NCBI GenBank assembly: GCA_900768345.1
Contig: CAAGCO010000020.1
Coordinates: 127,629-191,628 of the forward strand
Source: Bacilli bacterium
Lineage (GTDB): Bacteria > Bacillota_I > Bacilli_A > RF39 > UBA660
Length of the DNA: 64,000 bases
Direction of reading: 5' to 3'
Each line of letters opens with the position of its first letter. Positions within the stretch are counted from its first letter, which is position 1. Below, in pieces: positions 51,387-62,600 of this stretch. The notes below the pieces were generated by a model. The model saw only the letters and a program-made list of their open reading frames with translations, was not told the DNA's origin and ran no database searches. The position numbers and the translations under genes are program-made.

Positions 51387-51433
51387 TGAATAAAATTTTC
51401 AAATGTAATATACTTAATATAGTAGGTGAAAAT

Positions 51434-52651
51434 ATGAAAAAGAAATTGACTTTTATAATTGTGTTACTCTTATTTTGCATTATGAATGTAAATGCAGCCG
51501 ACATAAAGGCTTTTTATTGTGAGTATAGTGCAGCAGATTTATATGATCAAAATGTAACAGTAAAATTTAAAGTTGAAGTAACTGATTACAACAATGGTAA
51601 TGGTAGTTCAAAAGTCACAGGATATATATATAATCCAAAAGAATCTAAATGGAAAAGTAATGGCACAATAATAGAAAACAGGCAATGGGTTATATTTGAT
51701 GGAGGAGACGGCAAAACAGCATTTTTATCAGACTATAAAAAAAGTGGAACATGTCCAAAATTAACTTTAAATAAAATGGCATATCAAGATGGTGTAATTA
51801 TAACTAATTATCAGCATGACCCAACAAATCCAAATGCAAACAAACAAATATCTGCAAATGATTATAAAATAAAAGAAACAGAGAATGGAGAATGGAAAAG
51901 TCCTAGCACAACGCCAACAAATCCAACAAATCCAACAACACCAAAAGATGAAAGAACTTGTTCATATGAGTTTAATGTTGAAAATAGAAACGTAAATAAT
52001 GTTAAATTAGAGTTTATTACAAGAACAAATCCACAGAATAACCAACCTGTATATGTTGTAAATAATAAGACTGGTGGTTCAGAACAAATAGTTGATTTAG
52101 ATGGAAATGATGTAATAATAAGAAACGCTAACTCAAATATTAGATTAACTGGAGATTTTTTAAAGAAAATTTTTCAAAAAGGGGCTTGTCCCGCTAAAGA
52201 TACAGTATGTTCTTACTGGAGTAATGTAACAGATCAAACAGAATTCACTTTATCAACAGATATGACAGAATGTAAAGAAAACAGTGACACAGGTAACGTC
52301 AGTGATGGAGGCGGAAATTTATCAGGTGAAGATGGAGAGTTTGACGGAAAATTACCATCACAAGGATTCGGAAAAAACGGCGATTTATGTTCAGATATAC
52401 TTAATGAGAACCTTAGTAAATTAGTTAAACTTTGTATAACAATATTAAGAATAGCCGGGGCAGTAATAGCAGTAGTAAATGGAATGATAGCATTAATTCC
52501 AGCAGTTGTAAGTAAGAACCCTGATGCGTTAAAGAAAGCTGGACATAAATGTATGCTAATGGGAGTTATATTACTAGCAATAGGTGTATTCCCAACATTA
52601 TTAAGAGTTATCGCAAAAATATTTGGATATGATGTAAGTTGTATTTTCTAA
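51434..52651 (+). CDS. Secreted protein with VirB2-like two-helix C-terminus, 405 aa
   Basis: It starts at ATG 51434 (AGGTGA upstream) with a clear signal peptide ending NVNAADI. Residues 25-310 are extracellular, low in hydrophobics, with cysteine-containing repeats (YCEYSA, TCPKL and GACPA) and a TPTNPTNPTTP linker. The last ~75 residues hold two membrane helices with the short polar turn KNPDALKKAGHK, resembling TrbC/VirB2-type pilins. The protein may be displayed at the surface. It ends 4 bases into the convergent sigK gene. Confidence 0.7.
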   Translation: MKKKLTFIIVLLLFCIMNVNAADIKAFYCEYSAADLYDQNVTVKFKVEVTDYNNGNGSSKVTGYIYNPKESKWKSNGTIIENRQWVIFDGGDGKTAFLSDYKKSGTCPKLTLNKMAYQDGVIITNYQHDPTNPNANKQISANDYKIKETENGEWKSPSTTPTNPTNPTTPKDERTCSYEFNVENRNVNNVKLEFITRTNPQNNQPVYVVNNKTGGSEQIVDLDGNDVIIRNANSNIRLTGDFLKKIFQKGACPAKDTVCSYWSNVTDQTEFTLSTDMTECKENSDTGNVSDGGGNLSGEDGEFDGKLPSQGFGKNGDLCSDILNENLSKLVKLCITILRIAGAVIAVVNGMIALIPAVVSKNPDALKKAGHKCMLMGVILLAIGVFPTLLRVIAKIFGYDVSCIF

Positions 52652-53340
52652 ATGTTATTATTACGAATAAATTCACGGAGCATTTTTATAAGTGCTCTTT
52701 TTTCTATTCTTGAAACATAACTTCTTGAAATGTGTAATTTTTTAGCAATTTCTTTTTGCGTTTTTTGAGCAGTATTTAAAAGCCCATATCGCATTTTAAT
52801 AATTTCTAGTTCACGAGTACTAAGTACATTTAAATATTTAGATAAGCTTCTAATATTGTCTTTATATTCAGTTATTTTATCTAAACTTTCAGTATGTTCT
52901 TCAAGTACATCTATAAGTGTTATATCCCCTCCATCTTTATCATGAGCAATTACATCATTAAGACTAATATTATTATTATATTTTTTATTACTACGAAAGA
53001 ACATAAGTATTTCGTTTTCGGCACACTTAGCAGCATACGTAGTTAATTTAACGCCTTTATTAGGACTATAAGAATCAATTCCTTTAATAAGCCCAATAGT
53101 TCCAATACTAATTAGATCATCAGCACTAATTCCCTTAGTTTCGTACTTCTTAACTATATGAGCGACTAGTCTTAAATTATGAGTGATTAATTTACTACGA
53201 GCATCTTTATCTCCTTCTAAATGTTTCTTTATATAATATTCTTCTTCTTCACTAGAAAGAGGATCTTCAAAAACATTAAGACTATAACTAGTAGTAAATA
53301 TCATAATATTTTTAATAAAATTTTTAATTTTTTCAAACAT
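52648..53340 (-). CDS. sigK: RNA polymerase sporulation sigma factor SigK-like
   Basis: A 230-aa sigma-70 family protein matching SigK: PLSSEEEEYYIKKHLEGD, HNLRLVAHIVKKY, DDLISIGTIGLIKGIDSY, KLTTYAAKCAENEILMFFRSNKK and the region 4 ending HISRSYVSRIEKRALIKM. SigK drives late mother-cell genes in sporulation. No pro-sequence segment or sigK split is visible (the protein starts with a hydrophobic MFEKIKNFIKNIMIFT, which could act as a membrane pro-sequence). The start follows AGGTGATTTAG. Convergent overlap with the upstream gene by 4 bases. Confidence 0.88.
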   Translation of the reverse strand: MFEKIKNFIKNIMIFTTSYSLNVFEDPLSSEEEEYYIKKHLEGDKDARSKLITHNLRLVAHIVKKYETKGISADDLISIGTIGLIKGIDSYSPNKGVKLTTYAAKCAENEILMFFRSNKKYNNNISLNDVIAHDKDGGDITLIDVLEEHTESLDKITEYKDNIRSLSKYLNVLSTRELEIIKMRYGLLNTAQKTQKEIAKKLHISRSYVSRIEKRALIKMLREFIRNNNI

Positions 53341-53494
53341 CTAAATCACCTAATTAATGATATGTAAAGCGAACAAATATTATGAAATAGTATTTATGCT
53401 AGGTAAATAAGGGCTAAATGTTTTTTTACTTAAAAATTTTATTTTTTAAGAATGTAAATCACTTCATTTTTTTCTATTTTTTATTCAAAAAACA

Positions 53495-53523
53495 TTTACA
53501 AAAAAATAGAATGATGCTATTCT
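53495..53523 (+). promoter_or_regulatory. Promoter of the nrdD operon
   Basis: TTTACA (53495-53500), a 17-base spacer and TATTCT (53518-53523) with TGc before it. No clear NrdR box pair is visible in the 150 bases upstream. Confidence 0.7.
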
Positions 53524-53566
53524 TAAGATGGTTATAAAAAATATAACGGTGAAGGTGAGGTAATTA

Positions 53567-55855
53567 ATGGAAAAGGATTTTTTAGACGACCTTGTTGTTG
53601 TCAAAAGAAGTGGTCAGAGGGTTAGTTTTAATGATGCTAAAATAGCTTTAGCTGTTAAGAAAGGTTTTGATAGCGTATATGAAGAATACGATGAAAAGAA
53701 CGTTTATAAGGTTAAAGAAAAAGTTTTAGATCAAATCAGAAAAGAATATAAAGATAGAAAAACTATCGGAGTAGAAGATGTTTCTGATGTTATAGAAGAA
53801 GTTTTAAAGAAACTTAAATATGAAGAAGTTTATGAATCATTCAAAAACTATAGAGAAAGAAGAGATGCATCAAGAGAAGCATTCGTAGTTAAACAACAAC
53901 ATAAATTTGTAAAAGCTATTGAATCTTTAGGATTAAAATCAGCTACTGAAGAAAATGCTAAACGTGAAAATGCGAATGTTGATGGAGATGGACCAATGGG
54001 AACTATGCTTCACTTTGGATCAACTGTTTCAAGAGAATTTGCTAAAGCATATTTAATGGATGCTAAATATAGTAGAGCTCATGATGAAGGAGCAATTCAT
54101 ATTCACGATTTAGATTTCTGGGCTATGGGTACAACTACTTGTATGCAAATTGATTTAAATAAGTTATTTAAAAATGGATTCTCAACAGGACATGGATATT
54201 TAAGAACACCAAATAGTATTGGAAGCTATTCAGCACTTGCTGCTATCGCAATCCAAGCTAATCAAAACGAACAACATGGTGGACAAAGTATTCCAGCATT
54301 TGATTATTATATGGCTCCAGGAGTTTTAAAAACATTCAAAAAAGAATTTAAACAAGCTATATATAATTATTTAGAATTTGAAGGATTCAAAGAATTAATT
54401 AATTTCAATAAAGTAACAGATATTATAGATAAATTAGATACTATAGAAATAGATTTAGCATTATTTGATGAATTTACTAAAAGTACTAGATTAAAAGAAA
54501 TATTTGAAGGTGCTTACGAAAACGCCATGAAGAGAACTGATAGAGCAACATATCAAGCTATGGAAGCATTTATTCATAATTTAAATACAATGCATAGTAG
54601 AGCTGGAGCTCAAGTTCCATTTAGTTCAATTAATTTTGGTACTGATACAAGTCCAGAAGGAAGAATGGTTATTAAAAACTATTTACTTGCTACTGAAGCA
54701 GGTTTAGGACATGGAGAAACACCAATATTCCCAATTTCAATCTTCAAAGTTAAAGAAGGAGTTAACTACTTCAAAGAAGATAAGAACTATGACTTATTTA
54801 GATTATCTTGTAGAGTATCTGCTAAAAGACTATTCCCAAATTTCTCATTTATAGATGCACCATACAATAAAAAGTATTATGTAGAAGGTGACTATAATAC
54901 AGAAGTTGGATATATGGGATGTAGAACAAGAGTTTTAGCAAATGTTTGTGGTCCATCAGTAACACCAGGACGTGGAAACTTAAGTTTTACATCAATTAAC
55001 TTACCAAGATTAGGTATTAAACATGGTATTGCTTTAGGCGAAAGAGATAAAGCTGACATGAAAGGATTCTATAAAGAATTAGATGAAACAATGGATTTAG
55101 TAAAAGGACAATTGCTTCAAAGATTTGAATGTCAATGTTCTAAATCAAGAGCAAACTTTAAATTCTTATTAGGATCAGGTGTATGGCTAAATAGTGAAAA
55201 AATGGATAGTACTACTAAACTTAGAACAGTACTTAAACATGGAACACTTTCAATAGGATTCATAGGACTTGCTGAAACATTAAAAGCATTAATCGGTGAA
55301 CATCATGGAGAAAGTGAAAAAGCACAAAAATTAGGCCTTGAAATAATTGGACATATGAGAAAGAAATGTGATGAATATACTGAAGAATACAATTTAAACT
55401 TTACTTGCTTAGCTACACCAGCAGAAGGACTTTCAGGAAGATTCGTTGCTATAGATAGATCAATATATGGAAAAATTAAAGGAGTTACTGATAGAGATTA
55501 CTATACTAACTCCTTCCATGTACCAGTTTATTATAAAACATCAGTTCAACATAAATTAGAAGTCGAAGGAAAATATCACGCATTTACAAATGCAGGACAT
55601 ATTTCTTATATAGAACTTGATGGAGATACAGTAAACAATATAGATGCATTCGAAACAGTTGTTAGAATAATGCATGATACAGGAGTAGGCTATGGAGCTA
55701 TTAACCACCCAGTTGATAGAGATCCAGTATGTGGATACGTTGGAGTTATAAAAGATGTTTGCCCAAGATGTGGAAGACATGAAAACGAAGGCGTTGAAAT
55801 GGAAAAAATTTCTTGCTTAGATTGCTATGATAGCTGTGGAAGCATAACAAAATAA
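53567..55855 (+). CDS. nrdD: Anaerobic ribonucleoside-triphosphate reductase, catalytic subunit without its glycyl-radical end
   Basis: A 762-aa class III reductase. It has an N-terminal ATP-cone (about 10-100), the catalytic fold with IHIHDLDFW, EQHGGQSIPAFDYY, MHSRAGAQVPFSSINFGTDTSPEGR and GCRTRVLANVCG, and a zinc-type cysteine set near the end (C722, C732/C735, C750/C753). In NrdD proteins the chain continues after CPRCGxH with a glycyl-radical loop (RxxGYL...), but here it stops ~27 residues after that point. The missing loop appears as the separate 52-aa frame next door. The start follows AAGGTGAGG. Confidence 0.95.
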   Translation: MEKDFLDDLVVVKRSGQRVSFNDAKIALAVKKGFDSVYEEYDEKNVYKVKEKVLDQIRKEYKDRKTIGVEDVSDVIEEVLKKLKYEEVYESFKNYRERRDASREAFVVKQQHKFVKAIESLGLKSATEENAKRENANVDGDGPMGTMLHFGSTVSREFAKAYLMDAKYSRAHDEGAIHIHDLDFWAMGTTTCMQIDLNKLFKNGFSTGHGYLRTPNSIGSYSALAAIAIQANQNEQHGGQSIPAFDYYMAPGVLKTFKKEFKQAIYNYLEFEGFKELINFNKVTDIIDKLDTIEIDLALFDEFTKSTRLKEIFEGAYENAMKRTDRATYQAMEAFIHNLNTMHSRAGAQVPFSSINFGTDTSPEGRMVIKNYLLATEAGLGHGETPIFPISIFKVKEGVNYFKEDKNYDLFRLSCRVSAKRLFPNFSFIDAPYNKKYYVEGDYNTEVGYMGCRTRVLANVCGPSVTPGRGNLSFTSINLPRLGIKHGIALGERDKADMKGFYKELDETMDLVKGQLLQRFECQCSKSRANFKFLLGSGVWLNSEKMDSTTKLRTVLKHGTLSIGFIGLAETLKALIGEHHGESEKAQKLGLEIIGHMRKKCDEYTEEYNLNFTCLATPAEGLSGRFVAIDRSIYGKIKGVTDRDYYTNSFHVPVYYKTSVQHKLEVEGKYHAFTNAGHISYIELDGDTVNNIDAFETVVRIMHDTGVGYGAINHPVDRDPVCGYVGVIKDVCPRCGRHENEGVEMEKISCLDCYDSCGSITK

Positions 55856-55880
55856 TTTTTAAGGAAAGGAATAAAATATT

Positions 55881-56039
55881 ATGGATAAAGAAGTTAAAAA
55901 AAGTAAAAAAACTGTAGGAGATGGAGTAGGATTCGAAAGAATTAGAAGAATCACTGGATACCTAGTAGGAACATTAGATAGATTTAACAATGCTAAAAAA
56001 GCAGAAGTTAACGATAGAGTAACTCATGCAACAAAATAG
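55881..56039 (+). CDS. Separate glycyl-radical loop of NrdD, 52 aa
   Basis: ATG 55881 follows AAGGAAAGG, 25 bases after the nrdD stop and in a different frame, so it is not an in-frame read-through. Residues 17-49 (GFERIRRITGYLVG, then LDRFNNAKKAEVNDRVTH) match the NrdD C-terminal loop that carries the radical glycine (Gly26 here) and the RV(K/T)H ending. It overlaps nrdG by 14 bases, so it is translated between the two. It could dock onto NrdD to complete the active enzyme, as YfiD does for pyruvate formate-lyase. That role is inference. Confidence 0.8.
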   Translation: MDKEVKKSKKTVGDGVGFERIRRITGYLVGTLDRFNNAKKAEVNDRVTHATK

Positions 56040-56595
56040 TGATTATATACGTTTAGCAGCAGACCTCACTACTGATTCAATAGTAGATGGTCCAGGTCTT
56101 AGAGCAGTAGTGTGGACTCAGGGGTGTTCACATAACTGTAAAGGATGTCAAAATCCAGGGACACATGATTTTAATGGTGGTGGACTTGTTCCAATAGATA
56201 TGGTATGTGAAGCAATAAGCGAGCTAAAATATCATACAGGAATAACGTTTAGTGGAGGAGATCCAATGTTTCAACCAGAACAATGTGCTAAAATAGCGGC
56301 TTATGCTAAATCATTAGGACTTAATATCTGGGTATATACTGGATTTACATTTGAAGAATTAATCGAAATGTCAAAGAAAAATCCAGCATACGATAAATTC
56401 ATTCATTATATAGATGTATTAGTGGATGGTAAATTCATTCTTGAACAAAAAGATTTAAATCTTCTATTTAGAGGGTCTTCAAATCAAAGATTAATAGACA
56501 TACCAAAAACACTATCTTCAGGAAAAGTAACTCTATTAAATGAATACGAATACAAAGAAGAAAAAATGTTTGAAAAAGAGCCAATGTTCGTATAG
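56026..56595 (+). CDS. nrdG: Anaerobic ribonucleotide reductase activating protein (radical SAM)
   Basis: A 189-aa radical SAM enzyme. The [4Fe-4S] cysteines are CSHNCKGC (CxxxCxxC) after WTQG, and the SAM-binding glycine run is TFSGGDPMFQP. It abstracts hydrogen to make the glycyl radical on its partner, here predicted to be the 52-aa loop protein. The ATG lies inside the end of that frame, so translation is coupled. It ends with a terminator overlapping its last codons. Confidence 0.95.
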   Translation: MQQNSDYIRLAADLTTDSIVDGPGLRAVVWTQGCSHNCKGCQNPGTHDFNGGGLVPIDMVCEAISELKYHTGITFSGGDPMFQPEQCAKIAAYAKSLGLNIWVYTGFTFEELIEMSKKNPAYDKFIHYIDVLVDGKFILEQKDLNLLFRGSSNQRLIDIPKTLSSGKVTLLNEYEYKEEKMFEKEPMFV

Positions 56596-56610
56596 TTGGC
56601 TCTTTTATTT
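56574..56610 (+). terminator. Terminator at the end of nrdG
   Basis: AAAAGAGCCAA / TTGGCTCTTTT stem spanning the stop codon, followed by ATTT. Confidence 0.85.
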
Positions 56611-56686
56611 AACTATACTAACACCTCCTTAAATTGGCAAAAACACAAACATATGTTAAAATACGCAATCAAGAAATGGGGTAATA

Positions 56687-57385
56687 ATGACAAAAGAAGC
56701 AAAACAATTTTTAGCAGGAATATTAAGTGCAACTACACTATTTACTATGAGTTCTTGTGCTAAAACAGTAGCATGTGATGTAGAAGGAAAACATTCTCAT
56801 ACATATGTAACTGAAGAAGGATACAAAAAAGAAGTAGAAAGTGAAAAAGAAAAAGTTGGTTCATTCTATAGAACTGATGAATATCAAGAACTAAGTAAAG
56901 AAGGTGAAAAAGAACTAAAAAAAGCAAATAAATCAAAACTAATAAGAATAGATGATAACATAGATAAACTTTTAGAATTAGAGTCATCTTTATATGATTA
57001 TATGCAATACGAATATTCAACAACAGAAATGAAAATGTATTATGAAATAGATGGTAATGGAGATGGTAAAAATAGTTATCGTTTTGTGACAGAATATCAC
57101 TACACAAATGATAGTGAATGTTTTGACTTAACAGGAGACACAAGAGTAGTAACACATATGTTCATAGGTTACAAATTAGTAAAAAACAACATAGGCAAAA
57201 TAACTGTAGTCAAAAGCGAACCTATGAAGAGTATAGAAGAATTAGTTGAAGCAGGATACACACATGTTAAATATGGGAAAATATACTATGGATTAAATAA
57301 AGATACAAATGGTTTTATTCAATATGAAGATGAAATGGGTCCAGATAAAGTAACATCTCTAACATTAACAAAAAAGTCTAATTAA
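56687..57385 (+). CDS. Putative lipoprotein, 232 aa
   Basis: The start is ATG 56687 after AATGGGG. The N-terminal signal ends in FTMSSC, a lipobox-like site with a cysteine to be lipidated. The mature part is charged, with long E/K-rich helices, then FVTEYHYTNDSECFDL and YKIVKNNIGK-like strands. It is not recognised as a named family. It is flanked by terminators on both sides. Confidence 0.7.
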   Translation: MTKEAKQFLAGILSATTLFTMSSCAKTVACDVEGKHSHTYVTEEGYKKEVESEKEKVGSFYRTDEYQELSKEGEKELKKANKSKLIRIDDNIDKLLELESSLYDYMQYEYSTTEMKMYYEIDGNGDGKNSYRFVTEYHYTNDSECFDLTGDTRVVTHMFIGYKLVKNNIGKITVVKSEPMKSIEELVEAGYTHVKYGKIYYGLNKDTNGFIQYEDEMGPDKVTSLTLTKKSN

Positions 57386-57400
57386 ATTTATAAAAAATTA

Positions 57401-57435
57401 AAAGAACCAATTATACATATATTGGTTCTTTTTTT
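57401..57435 (+). terminator. Terminator after the lipoprotein gene
   Basis: AAAGAACCAAT / ATTGGTTCTTT stem with a 9-base loop and seven T. Confidence 0.85.
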
Positions 57436-57499
57436 CATATAACGATTGCATATGCCTTAAAATAATGTTAGAGTATACTTAGAAAATAGAGGTGAAATT

Positions 57500-58300
57500 A
57501 TGAAAAATAAAAAACAAATAATTTTTATTGCATTATTATCAGTAATGACAATTATAGGAATTTTAGTAGGATATTATTCTAAAACTTTAAAGAATGATAA
57601 CAATAATAGTGATAAAAAAGACAACATAGTAGAACCAACTCCAAACAACCCAGAAGAAGGCAATCAAGAAAAGCCAAATATTTCAAGTGAAATAATAAAT
57701 ATTTATAACAACTATACAAAATGTAAATACAACGAAAATACAGGTACTTGTGATTATATAGATAACACAAAATTAACTATAAGTTTAAGTGACGCTGATC
57801 AAAAAATATATGATGTAAAATTCACAAAAAATGATAAAGTAATTTATGAAAAAGAAGAATATATTGATGGTGATGATGCTGACTATTTGATGCAAGCAGA
57901 AACAAAAGAAATAAATGGTTTATATTTATTTAAATATGTAAATAAATCAGAAATAGACGCATATGAAACAACATTTAGAATATATGATAATGCACTAAAT
58001 TTAAAATATGATACTGAAACTCAAAAAGATGTATATGATTTAGCTCAATCAGGAAGAATATCTGATATTGATTTATCTAATAATACATTTAAAGTATATT
58101 ATGTGATTGCAGACTTAATGTCTAATGGAGAAGTATATTGTGATTTAGTAAAGGAAGGATTAGCTAAAGATAAGGATGTAGTTATTAAAATAGACAAAAT
58201 AACAATATCAAATGATGTAAATATAAAGTCAACAGATGTAACAGCAAAAGAATATTCAAGTAATAAAAAATACTGCAATCTTATAAATGATACTGAATAA
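57500..58300 (+). CDS. Membrane-anchored hypothetical protein, 266 aa
   Basis: The start follows GAGGTGA. A membrane segment (residues 7-26) leads to an extracytoplasmic Asn/Asp/Pro linker (DNNNSDKKDN... EPTPNNPEEG) and a C-terminal ~190-residue domain rich in aspartate, lysine and beta-strand pattern (TISLSDADQKIYDVKFTKND). No named family is recognised. Two cysteines (CKYNENTGTCDY) may form a disulfide. Confidence 0.7.
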   Translation: MKNKKQIIFIALLSVMTIIGILVGYYSKTLKNDNNNSDKKDNIVEPTPNNPEEGNQEKPNISSEIINIYNNYTKCKYNENTGTCDYIDNTKLTISLSDADQKIYDVKFTKNDKVIYEKEEYIDGDDADYLMQAETKEINGLYLFKYVNKSEIDAYETTFRIYDNALNLKYDTETQKDVYDLAQSGRISDIDLSNNTFKVYYVIADLMSNGEVYCDLVKEGLAKDKDVVIKIDKITISNDVNIKSTDVTAKEYSSNKKYCNLINDTE

Positions 58301-58301
58301 C

Positions 58302-58327
58302 AAAGCCTAACATAAGTTAGGCTTTTT
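58302..58327 (+). terminator. Terminator before obgE
   Basis: AAAGCCTAAC / GTTAGGCTTTTT stem with an ATAA loop. Confidence 0.85.
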
Positions 58328-58341
58328 AACCGTAAAAGCAA

Positions 58342-58370
58342 TTGCTAAAACATAGATAATATGCTATAAT
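58342..58370 (+). promoter_or_regulatory. Promoter of obgE
   Basis: TTGCTA (58342-58347), a 17-base spacer and TATAAT (58365-58370) with TGc before it. Confidence 0.8.
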
Positions 58371-58383
58371 CTAGAGGAAATGA

Positions 58384-59676
<1,293 letters not shown>

Positions 59677-59697
59677 TTATAATTCAGGGGGAGAGTT

Positions 59698-62600
59698 ATG
59701 TGGTGGCTATTAAGCTATAAAACAATTTTGGAGTATCTAGATAAAAGTAAAGATTCAGATTTAAAAAAAGATAAACTTATATCTAGAAAACAAGAAAGAA
59801 TAAAAAATGAGATAAGTAAACTACAAATAAAAGAGTTGGTTTACTATCTTTTTGATTCACAAATAAATGAAAATGTTAAAAAGCTTATTATAGGAAGAAT
59901 AGAAGAAATATTTTCAAGAACTTGGAAAAAAGATGATATCGATAGTATTACAGAGCTAATCACATCAAAGAATGTAGATTCTAAAGCATTAGAAAAACTA
60001 TATAAAACTTATGGTAAAAATAGTGTTACAACTCTATTAAGCGAAAAATTATATCCAGATAGTTTATATGAAATAGTCAAGAATAAATCAATATCTACTA
60101 AATCAAAGCAAATGTTAATCATATTAAAATTTAACAGTAATGATATAGTAAAAATACTTGAAGATCCTGATGATAAAGAATTGTTATATTTCATAATAAA
60201 AGAACCAAAATATAGATATCAAGATATAAAAGAAGTATTGAATTCAACAAAAATCGCAGAAAGTATAAAAGAAGAAGTAATAAAATATCAAATAAATATT
60301 TCAAACATTCAAGATTTACTAGCAACATATCTTAATAAAGAATCAAAAGAAAAAGTATTTGAGATGAAATCATCTGTAATAAATGAAATAATCAATAGTT
60401 TAAATGAAAAAACAATAATAAAATTTTATGATACCATATTTAGATCAGATGATTTAGCTAAAATGATATTTGAAAGAAGAAAAGATACTATAGTTAATGT
60501 AATTAATAAAACTCCTAAAAGTGAATTATGGGATTTATTAAGTAGAGCAAGATATTCTCCAATATCAGAATTAATTATAAAATTAAGAAAAACAGATTTT
60601 AATGAGTCTTTAAAGGTGATAAGAGCAACTTCTTTATTAAATATATTATCTAATAAAGATATTCCATCATTAAGTAAATCAATAATACTGCAATATAGAA
60701 AAAAAGATGTAGAGTCACAAATAGCAGATATCTCAACCTTTGGAATTTTAACATATATGGAAAACACTAGTTTTCCTAATGAAGTTAAAGAATTAATATT
60801 AAGTTTAAACCCAAATACAGTTAAAAAAAGTATAAAAGAAATAGATGAAGACTACTTAAAGTATTATATAACATCAAAATATTATTCTAAATTTGAAGAC
60901 TTGATAATTGAACTAAGAGTAAATGAAAAAAATATTTTTGAATTATTAAAATTTAATAATAGATATCCTGAAAAGGCTGAAAAAATAATAAAATTAAAAA
61001 ATGAAATAATTAGAAAAAAACTATCAAAACTTAGTTATATAGATTTAATAACTATTAATAATATCGATTTAATAGAAACTACTAAAAATGAAATAATAAA
61101 AGCAAATAAAGATATCATAGAGAAATTAATTCAAGAAGAAGACCCATCATACTCAGATGTAGCATATTTATTAAAAAAGGAATATATCCCAGAAGAAATA
61201 AAAAAATTATTATTAAGACACATAAACATAGATGAAGAAAACTTATCAGGAATAATAGAACTAATCAATAGTAGTAATAATATTTTTGTTATAAATAGAT
61301 ATGAAGAATTAAAAAGTTTTATGTCACTTCTAGGCATCAATATTAAATCATTTATTCAATATGGAAGTGGAAGCACAACATATAAAACATGGTTAACTGA
61401 TGTATTAAATATTATTGATAATGGTAAAACAGAAGATTTCTTAAAAGTAAGTAGTTATTTCTTTAAGAATTTTTATGACGAAGATAGCAAAAAAGAAAAT
61501 AATGTTTATGTAATAAGTAATTTGCTAGAATTATTAAAAATATATACCATATATCCAGAATTATGTGCTTCTCTAATTGCTGAAAGACCAACCTTATCTA
61601 AAGAAGATAAACAAGATCTAAGATTTTTATTTAATATAAAGTCAACTAAAGATATAAAAAATATAAATGAACTTAAAGGTCTTAGAAGAAGCACATATAA
61701 TGAATATTCTGCCTTAGTTAAATCAGGAAAAATAAAAGCGTTTAATATATATCAAATTAAAAAAATATTTAATGATATACTATTTAGTAATGCTATTGAA
61801 GAAATTAAAAAAATTGATGGAAGTTGTGGTGTAGAAGCATTAAGAAATTATAATAAAAATAATGAATTTTTATGTAGATATATAGATGAATTAATGAAGT
61901 ATGTATCCATTATAGAATTAGTAGAATATTCAAATGACACTAAAGGTCTAATAGAAGTTTTAGAGTATATTTTTAGTGGCAGCTATAAAGAATTCTTATG
62001 TATACAAGGTGAATTTAGTGACCTGGGAAAGAAAATACAAAGACTATATGAATTAGATTCCCAAATGAACTTAACAAAGCTAGAAAAGGCAAAAAAACTT
62101 CCTAATGTAGTGTCAGAAGAATTAAGTAAAAAATATGGTGGAGAAGTACTAGATTTTAGTGATAAAAACTATATATTATATGCTCATGTATTAAGTAATA
62201 AAGAAAAATTAGAAGATATTATAAATGGAAGATCAAATGGCAAAAGTAATTTTATATCAGTAAGTCCTATAAGTTACGCAGGGCAAAAATATTACTATGA
62301 TTACTCGAATATGATACTTTTATATGACGAAATAAGAACAGGAAGCTTTATATGTAGTTCAAGAGAAAACATTGGAAGTAATAGATTAATAAAGAATAAT
62401 TCTAGTGAAGTTTCAGTTCAAAATGTAAGACAAAAAGGAATACTTGAAACAAGTTCAGCAACAAAACAAAATGCAGAAGCATTGCTTTATAGAGAAGGTT
62501 TAATTCCAAAAGGTATAGCTCTTCCAGGTGGTAGGGAACCTAATACAGAAGAAATGGAATGTCATAAAAAATATAATTTACCTTTTGTTATAACGCAAGA

